Assembly (NCBI GenBank): GCA_903832285.1
Contig: CAILAY010000182.1
Span: 1 to 64,000, forward strand
Direction: 5' to 3'
DNA: 64,000 nt
From: an uncultured beta proteobacterium
Lineage (GTDB): Bacteria; Pseudomonadota; Gammaproteobacteria; Burkholderiales; Burkholderiaceae_C
The translations under genes were made by a program, and so were the position numbers. The notes under the pieces are model-generated. The model was not told where the DNA came from and searched no databases. It was given only the letters and a program-made list of their open reading frames with translations. Below are positions 1 through 8,072 of the stretch, piece after piece (position 1 is the stretch's first letter; each line of letters begins with the position of its first letter).

Positions 1-140
1 CGCAAAAAGCCCACAGTCTGACTTTCGACGTTCAAATCGAGACCAGACTCAAGCACCAATTTCGCCAAGTAATTCATTAACTTACGACGTCCTGATGTGA
101 CAACGTTGGGACACTACTGGGTGACTTTGGTGTTTGCGTA

Positions 141-157
141 ACTTTGCTTAGCAAAGT
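141..157. repeat. Perfect 8+1+8 palindrome
   Basis: The arms actttgct and agcaaagt flank a single t. The element could be an operator or the stem of a terminator for an upstream gene. No T-tract follows on the plus strand, so terminator function is doubtful. Confidence 0.4.
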
Positions 158-300
158 GAGCAAACCCCGCGCGCCTTGCGCGCGCATCGGCGACCGAAAG
201 AAAACGCGCTCCACGCGTTTCTGCAAAGTTACTGCGCAGTCGGGCGCACATCCCGACAAAAGCGCGCATTCGGCGCAAGACCCGACCCAACCCTCCACCT

Positions 301-314
301 TGTGGTTTTCCACA
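301..314 (+). promoter_or_regulatory. Small hairpin in the dctA leader
   Basis: The sequence tgtgg-tttt-ccaca forms a perfect 5-bp stem with a 4-base loop, about 57 bases before the dctA start. A regulator site or leader hairpin is possible; the role is unknown. Confidence 0.3.
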
Positions 315-371
315 ATAGCTTAGGTCTGTCCCAGGCATTAAAGTCCGGCCCAACTCTAGGAGAAATTCCCC

Positions 372-1715
372 ATGACATCACCCTCCGCGGCCAAGCGCCC
401 GCTCTACAAATCACTCTATGTCCAGGTGTTGACCGCGGTCGCCCTGGGCATCTTCCTGGGGCACTTTTACCCCGAAATGGGCGCACAGATGAAACCGTTT
501 GGCGACGGCTTCATCAAGCTCATCAAGATGATCATCGCGCCCATCATCTTCTGCACCGTGGTCATCGGCATCGCCGGCATGGAAGACATGAAGAAGGTCG
601 GAAAGACCGGTGGACTGGCGCTGCTCTACTTCGAGATCGTCAGCACGCTGGCGCTGATCGTTGGCCTGGTGATCGTGAACCTGGTGCAGCCAGGCGTTGG
701 CATGAACGTCACACTGACGCCGGAAAATACCAAGGCGGCTGCGGCCTTTACCGGCCCCGGCAAGATGGTCGGCACGGTCGACTACCTGATGAACGTGATC
801 CCGACCTCAGTGGTGGACGCCTTTGCCAAGGGCGAGATCCTGCAGGTGCTGTTTTTTGCGGTGCTGTTCGGCTTTGCGCTGCACCGCTTCGGCGGACGCG
901 GCACGATGGTGTTCGACTTCATCGAAAAGACCTCGCACGTGCTGTTCGACATCGTCGGCATCATCATGAAAGTGGCGCCCATCGGTGCTTTCGGCGCCAT
1001 GGCCTACACCATTGGCAAGTTCGGCATCGGCACGCTGTTCTCCCTGGCCTGGCTCATGGGATCGTTCTATGCGACCTGCCTGATCTTCGTCTTCGGGGTG
1101 CTCGGCTTCATCGCCTGGCGTCACGGCTTCAGCATCTGGAAGTTCATCAAATACATCAAGGAAGAGTTGCTGATCGTGCTCGGTACCTCTTCTTCTGAAT
1201 CGGTACTGCCGCGCATGATGGAGAAGATGGAAAACCTGGGGGCGAAAAAATCCTGCGTCGGTCTGGTGATTCCTGCGGGCTATTCGTTCAATCTGGACGG
1301 CACCTCGATCTACCTGACGATGGCCGCGGTCTTCATCGCTCAGGCCACCAACACGCCCATGGACCTGACTCAGCAGATCACCCTGCTGGCGGTGCTGCTG
1401 CTCACCTCCAAGGGGGCGGCCGGTATCACCGGCAGCGGCTTCATTGTGCTGGCCGCAACGCTGTCCTCTGTGGGAACCGTTCCGGTGGCGGGCGTAGCGC
1501 TGATCCTGGGCGTCGATCGTTTCATGTCGGAGGCGCGCGCGCTCACCAATCTGGTGGGCAACGGCGTGGCCACGCTGGTGGTCGCCAAGTGGACCGGCGA
1601 GCTCGACATGCAGCGCCTGCAGGCGGGCCTGAACAACGAGACCTGGATCGAAGCCGAGGCACCTGAGGTGCTGCTGGATCAGCAGGTCGCCACCATGGCC
1701 GTTGGGAAGAAGTGA
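372..1715 (+). CDS. dctA: C4-dicarboxylate/cation symporter DctA
   Basis: This inner-membrane protein of the dicarboxylate/amino acid:cation symporter (SDF/DAACS) family takes up succinate, fumarate and malate with protons or sodium. Its 447 residues match the usual DctA length. The family landmarks are all present: the serine-rich HP1 motif (TSSSESVLP, about residue 272), the [12 protein letters not shown] segment of TM7 (about 302), the HP2 loop [12 protein letters not shown] (about 345), and the TM8 motif [17 protein letters not shown] (about 380). The start is supported by an aggag Shine-Dalgarno sequence about 9 bases upstream. It is monocistronic. Its stop lies 3 bases from the stop of the convergent thioesterase gene. 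No DctB/DctD sensor-regulator pair is visible in the window. Confidence 0.96.
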   Translation: MTSPSAAKRPLYKSLYVQVLTAVALGIFLGHFYPEMGAQMKPFGDGFIKLIKMIIAPIIFCTVVIGIAGMEDMKKVGKTGGLALLYFEIVSTLALIVGLVIVNLVQPGVGMNVTLTPENTKAAAAFTGPGKMVGTVDYLMNVIPTSVVDAFAKGEILQVLFFAVLFGFALHRFGGRGTMVFDFIEKTSHVLFDIVGIIMKVAPIGAFGAMAYTIGKFGIGTLFSLAWLMGSFYATCLIFVFGVLGFIAWRHGFSIWKFIKYIKEELLIVLGTSSSESVLPRMMEKMENLGAKKSCVGLVIPAGYSFNLDGTSIYLTMAAVFIAQATNTPMDLTQQITLLAVLLLTSKGAAGITGSGFIVLAATLSSVGTVPVAGVALILGVDRFMSEARALTNLVGNGVATLVVAKWTGELDMQRLQAGLNNETWIEAEAPEVLLDQQVATMAVGKK

Positions 1716-1718
1716 AAA

Positions 1719-2537
1719 TCAACCTCGGCGACTCACCGACAGGCTTTGCATGGATCGGCCGATGAGTCCATCCTGATCGTAGAGCACGGATTCGGCCAGC
1801 CCTCCGCCGTTGGGCCCGAGGTGGGTGCGTGCATCCAGGAAGATCCATTCACCGCGCGGCCTGCGCACGAGATTGACGGTCAGGTCCGAATTGACAAAGC
1901 TGTAGCGCACAAGGTCGAGCACCGCGCTGATGCCGTTGCCCGAATCCGCTGCCACCGCCACGCGCTGGTATTCACTCGGTGCTTCACCCTGCAACAGGGG
2001 ATGGCGCAGGCGAAACCAGATGCCGCAGGGACCGTCGAAAATGCGGCCGTGGGCAATGCGGGTCTCGACCAGGTCAGAGTAACCCACATGCCTGCTGGCG
2101 AACGGAAACTCGCACGGGTCCGACTCTTGCGGACCCCTGGGCGCACGTGGCAGCGGATGACCGGCAAGACCCTCTGGCAGGGGCAGGTCATTCTCGCGTT
2201 GCGCCAGCGCAGTGAAGCGCGCCACCTCTTTGCCAAGCGCCATGAGCCGCGCAGAAAAATGCCCCGCGTTGCGACCGGCATAGTCGGTCGCCACCTCAAT
2301 CGCGACCTCGCCGACCGGCACCGGTCGCAGCAGGTTCGCGGTGAGGCGCGAGATATGGGTGAATCCGTGACCCGCCGCGGTCCGTTCGATGGCGCGGCAG
2401 ACCAGCGCGATGGGCGGACCGGCATGTTGATGGTCGGGATGCCAGGGGCCGCGTGTGAGGGCGCTGGCACAGTAGCCGCCATCGGCCTGCAATACATAGG
2501 CGCTGGTGGGCAAGTCGGCGACGGATTTGGCTTGCAT
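1719..2537 (-). CDS. Acyl-CoA thioesterase-like hotdog protein
   Basis: This 272-residue protein resembles the TesB-like double-hotdog thioesterase family (4HBT_3 type), which hydrolyses acyl-CoA thioesters in the cytoplasm. The N-terminal hotdog carries WHPDHQHAGPPIALVCRAIE, and the C-terminal half has SGNGISAVLD followed by a strand ending FLDARTHLGPNGGGLAES, as expected for the second hotdog. No signal peptide is present. It lies 40 bases downstream of the FtsX-type permease on the same strand, so fdhD, the permease and this gene may be co-transcribed. The substrate cannot be read from sequence. Confidence 0.8.
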   Translation of the reverse strand: MQAKSVADLPTSAYVLQADGGYCASALTRGPWHPDHQHAGPPIALVCRAIERTAAGHGFTHISRLTANLLRPVPVGEVAIEVATDYAGRNAGHFSARLMALGKEVARFTALAQRENDLPLPEGLAGHPLPRAPRGPQESDPCEFPFASRHVGYSDLVETRIAHGRIFDGPCGIWFRLRHPLLQGEAPSEYQRVAVAADSGNGISAVLDLVRYSFVNSDLTVNLVRRPRGEWIFLDARTHLGPNGGGLAESVLYDQDGLIGRSMQSLSVSRRG

Positions 2538-2577
2538 TTTTTCTCGATTCCCAAACGGCTTGATTTGATTCAGGCAC

Positions 2578-5109
2578 TCAGTTGGTGGCGCGCCGCAGCG
2601 TCTCTACCACCGGGCGGTTGAGCACCTCGCGCAGACCCCACCAGCCTGCGGCCAATGCCAGCACCGCGCCGGTGAGCGCGCCCACCAGAGGGACCCAAAG
2701 TGAGACGTTCCATTCGAACTCGAACACGTATTTCGCCAGCGCCCAACCGACGGCGCTGGCCACCACCGAGGCCAGGAAGCCCGCAAGCAGGCCTACCCCC
2801 AAGAGCTCCGCTCGCTGCACCCGACGCAGCAGCGAAGAACTGGCGCCAATGGCACGCATGATGGCAAATTCGCGTGCTCTCTCCTCTCGCGTGGCGCTCA
2901 CCGCAGCAAAAAGCACCAGCAGGCCGGCGGCCAGAGTGAAGCCAAAAAGGAATTCGACGGCGCCAATCACCTGATCCAGCACGCGCTCCACCTGGTTCAG
3001 CGTGGCCGTCATGTCCACGCTGGTGATGTTGGGAAAGGAGCGCACCAGCAGGTTGTCAAAGCTGGCGTCGCCAGTGCGCCTGGGCGGCGCACGAAACGCA
3101 CTCATGTAGGTGGTGGGCACGTCTGCCATGCCACTGAGCGGAAAGATCACGAAGAAGTTGGCGCGCATGGAGCCCCAGTCCACCTTGCGCAGCGAGGTGA
3201 CGCGGCCTTGCGCGGTCACACCACCCACATCGAAACGCAAGCTGTCGCCCAGCTTCAGGTTCAGGGTTTTGGCGATGCCTTCTTCCACGCTCACCGCGTC
3301 CGCCTCATCTGCGCGCCACTGGCCCGCGACGATCAGGTTGTGCGCCGGTCGCTGTGCACTGAAGGAAACGTTGAACTCGCGGTCCAGCAGGCGCTGGGCG
3401 CGATCTTCCTTGTAGTCTTCGGGCTTCACGGCCCGTCCATTGATGGCCACAAGACGACCGCGGATCATGGGGTACCAGTCGAACTTCGCCACCCCTCCGG
3501 CGCGCAGCGCCTGTTGAAAGGCGTCTGCCTGCTCGGGCATGACGTTGATGACAAAACGGTTCGGTGCATCCGGCGGCGTGGCCCTGCGCCAACTGTCCAC
3601 CAGGTCGGTGCGCAGCAGCACCAGCAACACCAGCGCCAGCAGACCGACCGCCAGCGCACTCACCTGCACCACCGCAAAACCGGGGCGTGCGCAGATTTGC
3701 CGTGTCGCCAACACCAGCGCCTGCGGCGCAGTCGACTCGTTCACGCTCACGCGTAGCAGCTTCACGGCAAGCCAACTCGAGCCCGCGAACAGCAACGCCG
3801 CGCCGGCAAACCCCCCCACCGCAATCAGGCCCAGATTCAAGTCGCTGCTCACTGCCAGCAACATCGCGGCAAAGCCCGCTACGCCCAAACCGAGTACCGC
3901 CAGCGACGCCGGTCTCAATGCCCCCACATCGCGGCGCAGCACGCGCAACGGCGGCACCTGCGCCAGTTGCAGCACCGGCGGCAGACCAAAGGCAAGCAAG
4001 AGCGTGAAGCCCAGCCCCAGGCCGAAGGCCACGGGCCATAGGCTGGCTGCGGGCAGGGCCGCATCGACCAGGCCCGCCAGCAGTCCGACGAATACGTAAT
4101 GCACGCCGTACCCGATGACCACTCCCAGTCCGCTGGCAAACAACCCCACCAACGCGAATTCAAAGCTGTAGCTCAGGGCGATGCTGCGCTGGCTTAAGCC
4201 CAGCACACGCAGCATGGCGCAGTCGTCCAGATGGCTGGCGGCAAAACCGCGCGCGGCCAGGGCCACACCCACGGCGCTGAGCAGAGCCGCAAGCAACGCC
4301 ACCAGATTGAGAAATTTGTCGGCGCGGTCCAGCGTCTGGCGCATTTCGGGTCGGCCTCCGGCGAGAGACTCAATACGCATTCCGCGCACCTCGCGCTTCT
4401 TCAATTGCTCGATCGCCCATTGCTCGAACGCACGCGCGCCGCGCTCAGCGCCCGCCACGGTGAAGCGGTAGTTGACGCGGCTGGCCGGTTGCACCAGATG
4501 CGTGGCTGCGAGTTCCGCCGTGTTGATCATCACCCGTGGCGCAAAGTTGATGAAACCGGCGCCACGATCCGGCTCGGTGACGATGATGCGCGCGATCTGC
4601 AGTCGACTGTCGCCAAGCAGCAAGGCGTCGCCCACGTGCAGACCCAGCGCCTCCAGCAGTGCGGCATCCACCCAGGCCTGCCCGGGAGCGGGCACGTCAC
4701 GCGTCGGCTCCCCTTGCGCATCCGGCAGCAGGGCCACCTTCAAATTGCCGCGCAAGGGATAGCCGGCAGACACGGCCTTGAGTGCCACCAACTTGCTGCC
4801 CGCGCCCTGGGCGTCGAGCGCTCGGGCCATCGTGGGAAAGGACTGGTTGATCGCGCTTTGCAAGCCTAGCGAGCGCGCCTTGTCGGTGAACGCTGCGGGC
4901 GTGGGGTTATCGCTGGAAACGACGACGTCACCGCCCAGCAGTTGGCGCGCGTCGCGCTCCAGACCGCCCTTGAGCCGATCCGCAAAGAAGCCCACGGCCG
5001 ACAGCGCCGCCACAGCAAGCGTCACGGCAACCAGCAGCAGCCGCAGTTCGCCGGCACGCAGATCGCGCCAAAGGCTGCGCCAGCCCAAGGTCCAGAAAGA
5101 GGCATTCAT
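2578..5109 (-). CDS. FtsX-type ABC transporter permease (YbbP-like)
   Basis: This is a large (843 aa) inner-membrane permease of the MacB/FtsX superfamily, of the long YbbP-like type. An N-terminal membrane helix (about 20-42) is followed by a large periplasmic domain, then a central FtsX core (KFLNLVALLAALLSAVGVAL), a second soluble domain and a C-terminal FtsX core ending near GWWGLREVLNRP. Such proteins work with a cytoplasmic ATPase in lipid, lipoprotein or envelope-stress transport. I chose the ATG at 5107-5109 because it overlaps the fdhD stop as ATGA and starts the recognisable MNASFWTLGWRSLWRDL motif. The open frame further upstream is a shadow of fdhD. No ATPase partner gene is adjacent, which is unusual. 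Confidence 0.88.
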   Translation of the reverse strand: MNASFWTLGWRSLWRDLRAGELRLLLVAVTLAVAALSAVGFFADRLKGGLERDARQLLGGDVVVSSDNPTPAAFTDKARSLGLQSAINQSFPTMARALDAQGAGSKLVALKAVSAGYPLRGNLKVALLPDAQGEPTRDVPAPGQAWVDAALLEALGLHVGDALLLGDSRLQIARIIVTEPDRGAGFINFAPRVMINTAELAATHLVQPASRVNYRFTVAGAERGARAFEQWAIEQLKKREVRGMRIESLAGGRPEMRQTLDRADKFLNLVALLAALLSAVGVALAARGFAASHLDDCAMLRVLGLSQRSIALSYSFEFALVGLFASGLGVVIGYGVHYVFVGLLAGLVDAALPAASLWPVAFGLGLGFTLLLAFGLPPVLQLAQVPPLRVLRRDVGALRPASLAVLGLGVAGFAAMLLAVSSDLNLGLIAVGGFAGAALLFAGSSWLAVKLLRVSVNESTAPQALVLATRQICARPGFAVVQVSALAVGLLALVLLVLLRTDLVDSWRRATPPDAPNRFVINVMPEQADAFQQALRAGGVAKFDWYPMIRGRLVAINGRAVKPEDYKEDRAQRLLDREFNVSFSAQRPAHNLIVAGQWRADEADAVSVEEGIAKTLNLKLGDSLRFDVGGVTAQGRVTSLRKVDWGSMRANFFVIFPLSGMADVPTTYMSAFRAPPRRTGDASFDNLLVRSFPNITSVDMTATLNQVERVLDQVIGAVEFLFGFTLAAGLLVLFAAVSATREERAREFAIMRAIGASSSLLRRVQRAELLGVGLLAGFLASVVASAVGWALAKYVFEFEWNVSLWVPLVGALTGAVLALAAGWWGLREVLNRPVVETLRRATN

Positions 5110-5981
5110 GAAGTCACTGCCTGGGGCAGTTGCAATTCGGGCTGAAGTTGCAGCCGGTGTTGCGCCGTGTAGCACAGGAACCGTTTGTTCGTGGCGCGAC
5201 CAATGGTGCACAGACCCAGTTGCTGTGCCACTTCGTAGCCCATCTGCGTGATGCCGCTGCGCGACACGACGATCGGCACGCCCATCTGGGCGGCCTTGAT
5301 GACCATCTCGCTGGTGAGTCGGCCCGTGGTGTAGAAGACCTTGTCCGCACCTGCGCTGACAGTGTTCATCCACATCCAGCCCGCGATCGTGTCGATCGCG
5401 TTGTGCCGTCCCACATCTTCGACAAAGGTCAACAATTCGCCACCTCTGAAAAGCGCGCAGCCGTGCACGGAGCCGGCGGATTTGTAGGTGCTTTCCTGCA
5501 GTCGGATGGCGTTCGTGATGGCATAAAGCTGCGCTTGCGTCAGCACCGCGTCGGGCAACCGGATGCGGTCGATCTCGTCCATCAGATGTCCGAACACGCT
5601 GCCCTGCCCACAACCGGTGGTGACCACGCGTTGCGCCGTTCTTTCCTCGATGTCGTGAATGCCCTGCCGGGTCTTGACTGCCGCCACGCCGGCCTCGATG
5701 ATGCCTGCCTCACCCGCCTCCCAATCGACTGTGATGGAATCCACCTCGTCCACCGATCTGATCAGGCGCTGATTGCGCAGGTAGCCCAGCACCAGCAATT
5801 CGGGCGCCGCGCCCAAAGTCATCAGCGTCACCAACTCACGCTTGTCGACGTAGATGGTGAGCGCGCGCTCAGCGGGGATGGAGATGACATCGAGCACGCC
5901 GTGCTCGTTCACGGCGGAGATGTTGTGTGTCAGCGCTGCACGCGCTTGCGTGAGTCGAATGGGTCTGGGGGTCTGTGGCAT
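5106..5981 (-). CDS. fdhD: Formate dehydrogenase accessory sulfurtransferase FdhD
   Basis: FdhD passes sulfur from the cysteine desulfurase IscS to the molybdenum cofactor of formate dehydrogenases. The 291-residue product carries the FdhD signature VEDVGRHNAIDTIAGW (about 187-202) and the reactive-loop cysteine in TTGCGQGS (C124). The second cysteine of the classical CxxC motif is absent: the loop reads CGQG. I prefer the start at 5981 (MPQTPRP) because the upstream in-frame Met adds residues without similarity. The stop overlaps the downstream permease start as ATGA. No canonical multi-subunit formate dehydrogenase lies nearby, although a molybdopterin oxidoreductase is encoded 35 kb away. 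Confidence 0.93.
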   Translation of the reverse strand: MPQTPRPIRLTQARAALTHNISAVNEHGVLDVISIPAERALTIYVDKRELVTLMTLGAAPELLVLGYLRNQRLIRSVDEVDSITVDWEAGEAGIIEAGVAAVKTRQGIHDIEERTAQRVVTTGCGQGSVFGHLMDEIDRIRLPDAVLTQAQLYAITNAIRLQESTYKSAGSVHGCALFRGGELLTFVEDVGRHNAIDTIAGWMWMNTVSAGADKVFYTTGRLTSEMVIKAAQMGVPIVVSRSGITQMGYEVAQQLGLCTIGRATNKRFLCYTAQHRLQLQPELQLPQAVTS

Positions 5982-6087
5982 ATCCCGGATGGTACAAAGA
6001 AAGGCCAAAGCTTACTGCGCAGCTTTTCTTGGCACGACAAGGTCCGGGGCCTCTGCGAGCCGGCGCGCGCATGCAGCCGCTCGTCAT

Positions 6088-6480
6088 TCAGATCTGGGAG
6101 CGCATCCGGTCCGCCGCCAAAAAGTACTTGCGCGCGTAGGCGACCAGTTGCCCGTCGCTTGGATGGTCGACCGTTTCCACGCCGATGATCTTGTCAATCA
6201 GTGCGTGGTCATGCGCGTGAATGTGTTTGATGAATTGCAGTTTCGCGTGCGCCGGGCCCACCACCAGAACCTCCTGCGCTCCCTTGAGTGCCTCGGCAAC
6301 GGCGTGGTAATAGTCCTGATCCTCCAGTTGCCGGCCGTCGCCCAGCGTCCCGCGCCTGGAGTGCACGTGCACATGCGGGTTGGTCGGATGCACGACAGAT
6401 TTCTCCACGTCGTCCGGTCTGATGTGCATGACATGCGCCTCCTTGTGGTCGAGCCAAACCAGTGCGTGATAGTGAGACAT
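6088..6480 (-). CDS. eRF1/Pelota-like small protein ('translational machinery protein')
   Basis: This 130-residue cytoplasmic protein starts MSHYHALVWLDHKEAHV and resembles short proteins related to bacterial release-factor-like (baeRF) and eRF1/Pelota families, often annotated as translational machinery protein. A region of dense histidines (HPTNPHVHVHSRRG) is followed by an alternating strand/helix section, QEVLVVGPAHAKLQFIKHIHAHD, matching the eRF1-like core. A role in ribosome-associated stress is suggested for relatives but not established. The start at 6480 has a good aaggaa Shine-Dalgarno sequence. The gene is divergent from the universal stress protein gene, which would fit a shared stress theme. 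Confidence 0.7.
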   Translation of the reverse strand: MSHYHALVWLDHKEAHVMHIRPDDVEKSVVHPTNPHVHVHSRRGTLGDGRQLEDQDYYHAVAEALKGAQEVLVVGPAHAKLQFIKHIHAHDHALIDKIIGVETVDHPSDGQLVAYARKYFLAADRMRSQI

Positions 6481-6539
6481 GCTTGCTTCCTTTCTGATGA
6501 ACACGCTACCAGCTTAGGCCGATGGCCGGCCAGTCCATT

Positions 6540-6583
6540 GATGAAGCGCAAGGCGAATCAGCCAACGGTGGCGTTGCTTCATC
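6540..6583. repeat. Inverted repeat between eRF1-like and usp genes
   Basis: Perfect 8-base arms gatgaagc (6540-6547) and gcttcatc (6576-6583) are separated by 28 bases in the divergent intergenic region. It could be a regulator site shared by both genes; no function is known. Confidence 0.35.
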
Positions 6584-6664
6584 CAATCCGGGTACCCTGA
6601 GCGATACTGCGCGGGGTGCGCAACTTGCTTCATACAATAGAGCCACAGCCAAAGGAGAACATCG

Positions 6665-7060
6665 ATGACTATTCTTGTCGCCTACGTGCCACGTCCCGAG
6701 GGCCAAGCCGCCCTGGACAAGGGTATAGAGATTGCGAAACGCCGCAATGAGCATCTGATGGTGGTCAACGCCAGCCCGGGCGGAGCCAACGAAGACCCGT
6801 CGTTCGCCGATGTTCAGGACTTCGAACGAGTGCAGCAGGTGCTGGCGGATTCGGGCCTCAACGCGGAGCTCAAACAGTTTGTTCGAGGCAAGAATGCGGT
6901 CGAGGAGATTGAAGCCCTGGTGGCGTCGCTGCCGGTTTCGGTGCTGATCATCGGCCTGAGAAAACGATCCCCATTGGGAAAACTCATACTGGGCAGCGTG
7001 GCCCAGGAACTCCTGCTTTCCGTGCCCTGTCCGGTACTGGCGGTCAAGTCTGCAGGGTAG
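6665..7060 (+). CDS. Universal stress protein, UspA family
   Basis: This 131-residue single-domain Usp-fold protein starts MTILVAYVPRPEGQAALDKGIEIAK and carries the nucleotide-binding type pattern near the C-terminus (IIGLRKRSPLGKLILGSVAQ, then VPCPVLAVK). Family members are small cytoplasmic dimers induced by starvation and stress. ATP binding is plausible, but the motif departs from the classical G-2x-G-9x-G(S/T) spacing because of charged residues in the loop. A strong aaaggag Shine-Dalgarno sequence precedes the ATG, and a tacaat element at 6633-6638 might be its -10 box. It is followed 37 bases later by dusC. Confidence 0.9.
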   Translation: MTILVAYVPRPEGQAALDKGIEIAKRRNEHLMVVNASPGGANEDPSFADVQDFERVQQVLADSGLNAELKQFVRGKNAVEEIEALVASLPVSVLIIGLRKRSPLGKLILGSVAQELLLSVPCPVLAVKSAG

Positions 7061-7097
7061 CGACAGCGTGCGCGGTGCCGCCACCCGCACCATCAGC

Positions 7098-8072
7098 ATG
7101 AATATTCTTCTGGCCCCGATGGAGGGCTTGCTGGACTTTGTGCTGCGCGACATCCTGACCCGCGTGGGCGGCGTGGACCGCTGCGGGTCCGAGTTCATCC
7201 GCGTCACCAACACCCTGCTGCCGGAGCGCGCCTTCATCCGCGTCGTGCCGGAACTGCTCAATGAGGGGCGCACCTTTGCCGGGGTGCCGGTGCGTGCGCA
7301 ACTGCTCGGCTCCGACCCGGTTTGCCTGGCAGAAAATGCGGCGCGCCTGGCAACATTGGGGCCGCACGGCATCGACCTGAACTTTGGCTGCCCGGCCAAG
7401 GTGGTGAACCGGCACGGCGGCGGTGCCGCCCTGCTGGACGAACCCGAGTTGCTGTTGAAGATCGTGGCAGCGGTGCGCCGCGCCGTGCCGCCGGACATGC
7501 CGGTCTCGGCCAAGATGCGTCTGGGCGTGTACGACGATGCGCGCGCCGTGGAATGCGCGTTGGCCATTCAAAGCGGTGGCGCCGACGAACTGGTGGTGCA
7601 CGCCCGCACCAAAGCCCACGCCTACCGGCCACCCGCCTACTGGGAACGCATCGCCGACATTCGCGCTGCCGTGCACCTGCCTGTGGTGGCCAATGGGGAA
7701 ATATGGAGCGTGCAGGACGCGCTGCGCTGCCGGCAACTCTCGGGCTGCGACACCTTGATGCTGGGGCGCGGCATGGTCACCGATCCTGGCCTGGCGCTGG
7801 CCATTCGAGGTTCTGTGGGCGGCAATGCAGCAACGGCTGCGGTGACCTGGCAAACGCTGCTGCCGCTCATCCACGATTTCTGGCAGTTGGTGCGCGCCCG
7901 ATTGGAGCGGCGCCAGCAAGCCGGTCGGCTCAAGCAGTGGCTGAACTTTTTGCGGCGCCGCTACCCGCAAGCGGAAGTGGCCTATCAGGCCCTCAAGACT
8001 GTGAATGACGCCGCGGCCATCGATGCCTGGTTGGCAGCGCCACTGGACGTCATGTGTCCTTCGAAATCTTGA
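7098..8072 (+). CDS. dusC: tRNA-dihydrouridine(16) synthase DusC
   Basis: This 324-residue FMN enzyme reduces a D-loop uridine (U16) of tRNA. The TIM barrel shows MNILLAPMEGLLDFVLRDIL at the N-terminus, the catalytic cysteine at C98 in LNFGCPAKVVN, the FMN contact SAKMRLG, HARTK and VANGEIW. The short barrel-to-tail architecture fits DusC better than DusA or DusB; a DusB is encoded separately at 46896. I chose the ATG at 7098 because the family begins MNILLAPMEG. Its 3' end overlaps the convergent apbC gene by 23 bp. Confidence 0.92.
   Translation: MNILLAPMEGLLDFVLRDILTRVGGVDRCGSEFIRVTNTLLPERAFIRVVPELLNEGRTFAGVPVRAQLLGSDPVCLAENAARLATLGPHGIDLNFGCPAKVVNRHGGGAALLDEPELLLKIVAAVRRAVPPDMPVSAKMRLGVYDDARAVECALAIQSGGADELVVHARTKAHAYRPPAYWERIADIRAAVHLPVVANGEIWSVQDALRCRQLSGCDTLMLGRGMVTDPGLALAIRGSVGGNAATAAVTWQTLLPLIHDFWQLVRARLERRQQAGRLKQWLNFLRRRYPQAEVAYQALKTVNDAAAIDAWLAAPLDVMCPSKS

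Larger units (their letters stand above)
1..371. other. Gene-free leader upstream of dctA
   Basis: I see no credible coding region here; the short open frames on both strands have no family resemblance. The stretch holds several inverted repeats: a palindrome at 141-157 with 8-base arms, a GC-rich inverted repeat around 169-185, and a small hairpin at 301-314. The sequence around 138-147 (gtaactttgc) recurs inverted near 224-233, so a larger fold is possible. It probably contains the dctA promoter and leader, and perhaps the end of an upstream transcription unit outside the window. I could not pick out a clear -24/-12 sigma-54 promoter, which many dctA genes use. Confidence 0.5.

Noticed and set aside
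1-371. A gene upstream of dctA
   Set aside because: Open frames on both strands are short, overlap each other and show no recognisable motif.
2578-5613. A longer start for the FtsX-type permease
   Set aside because: The extra N-terminal residues are out-of-frame fdhD sequence.
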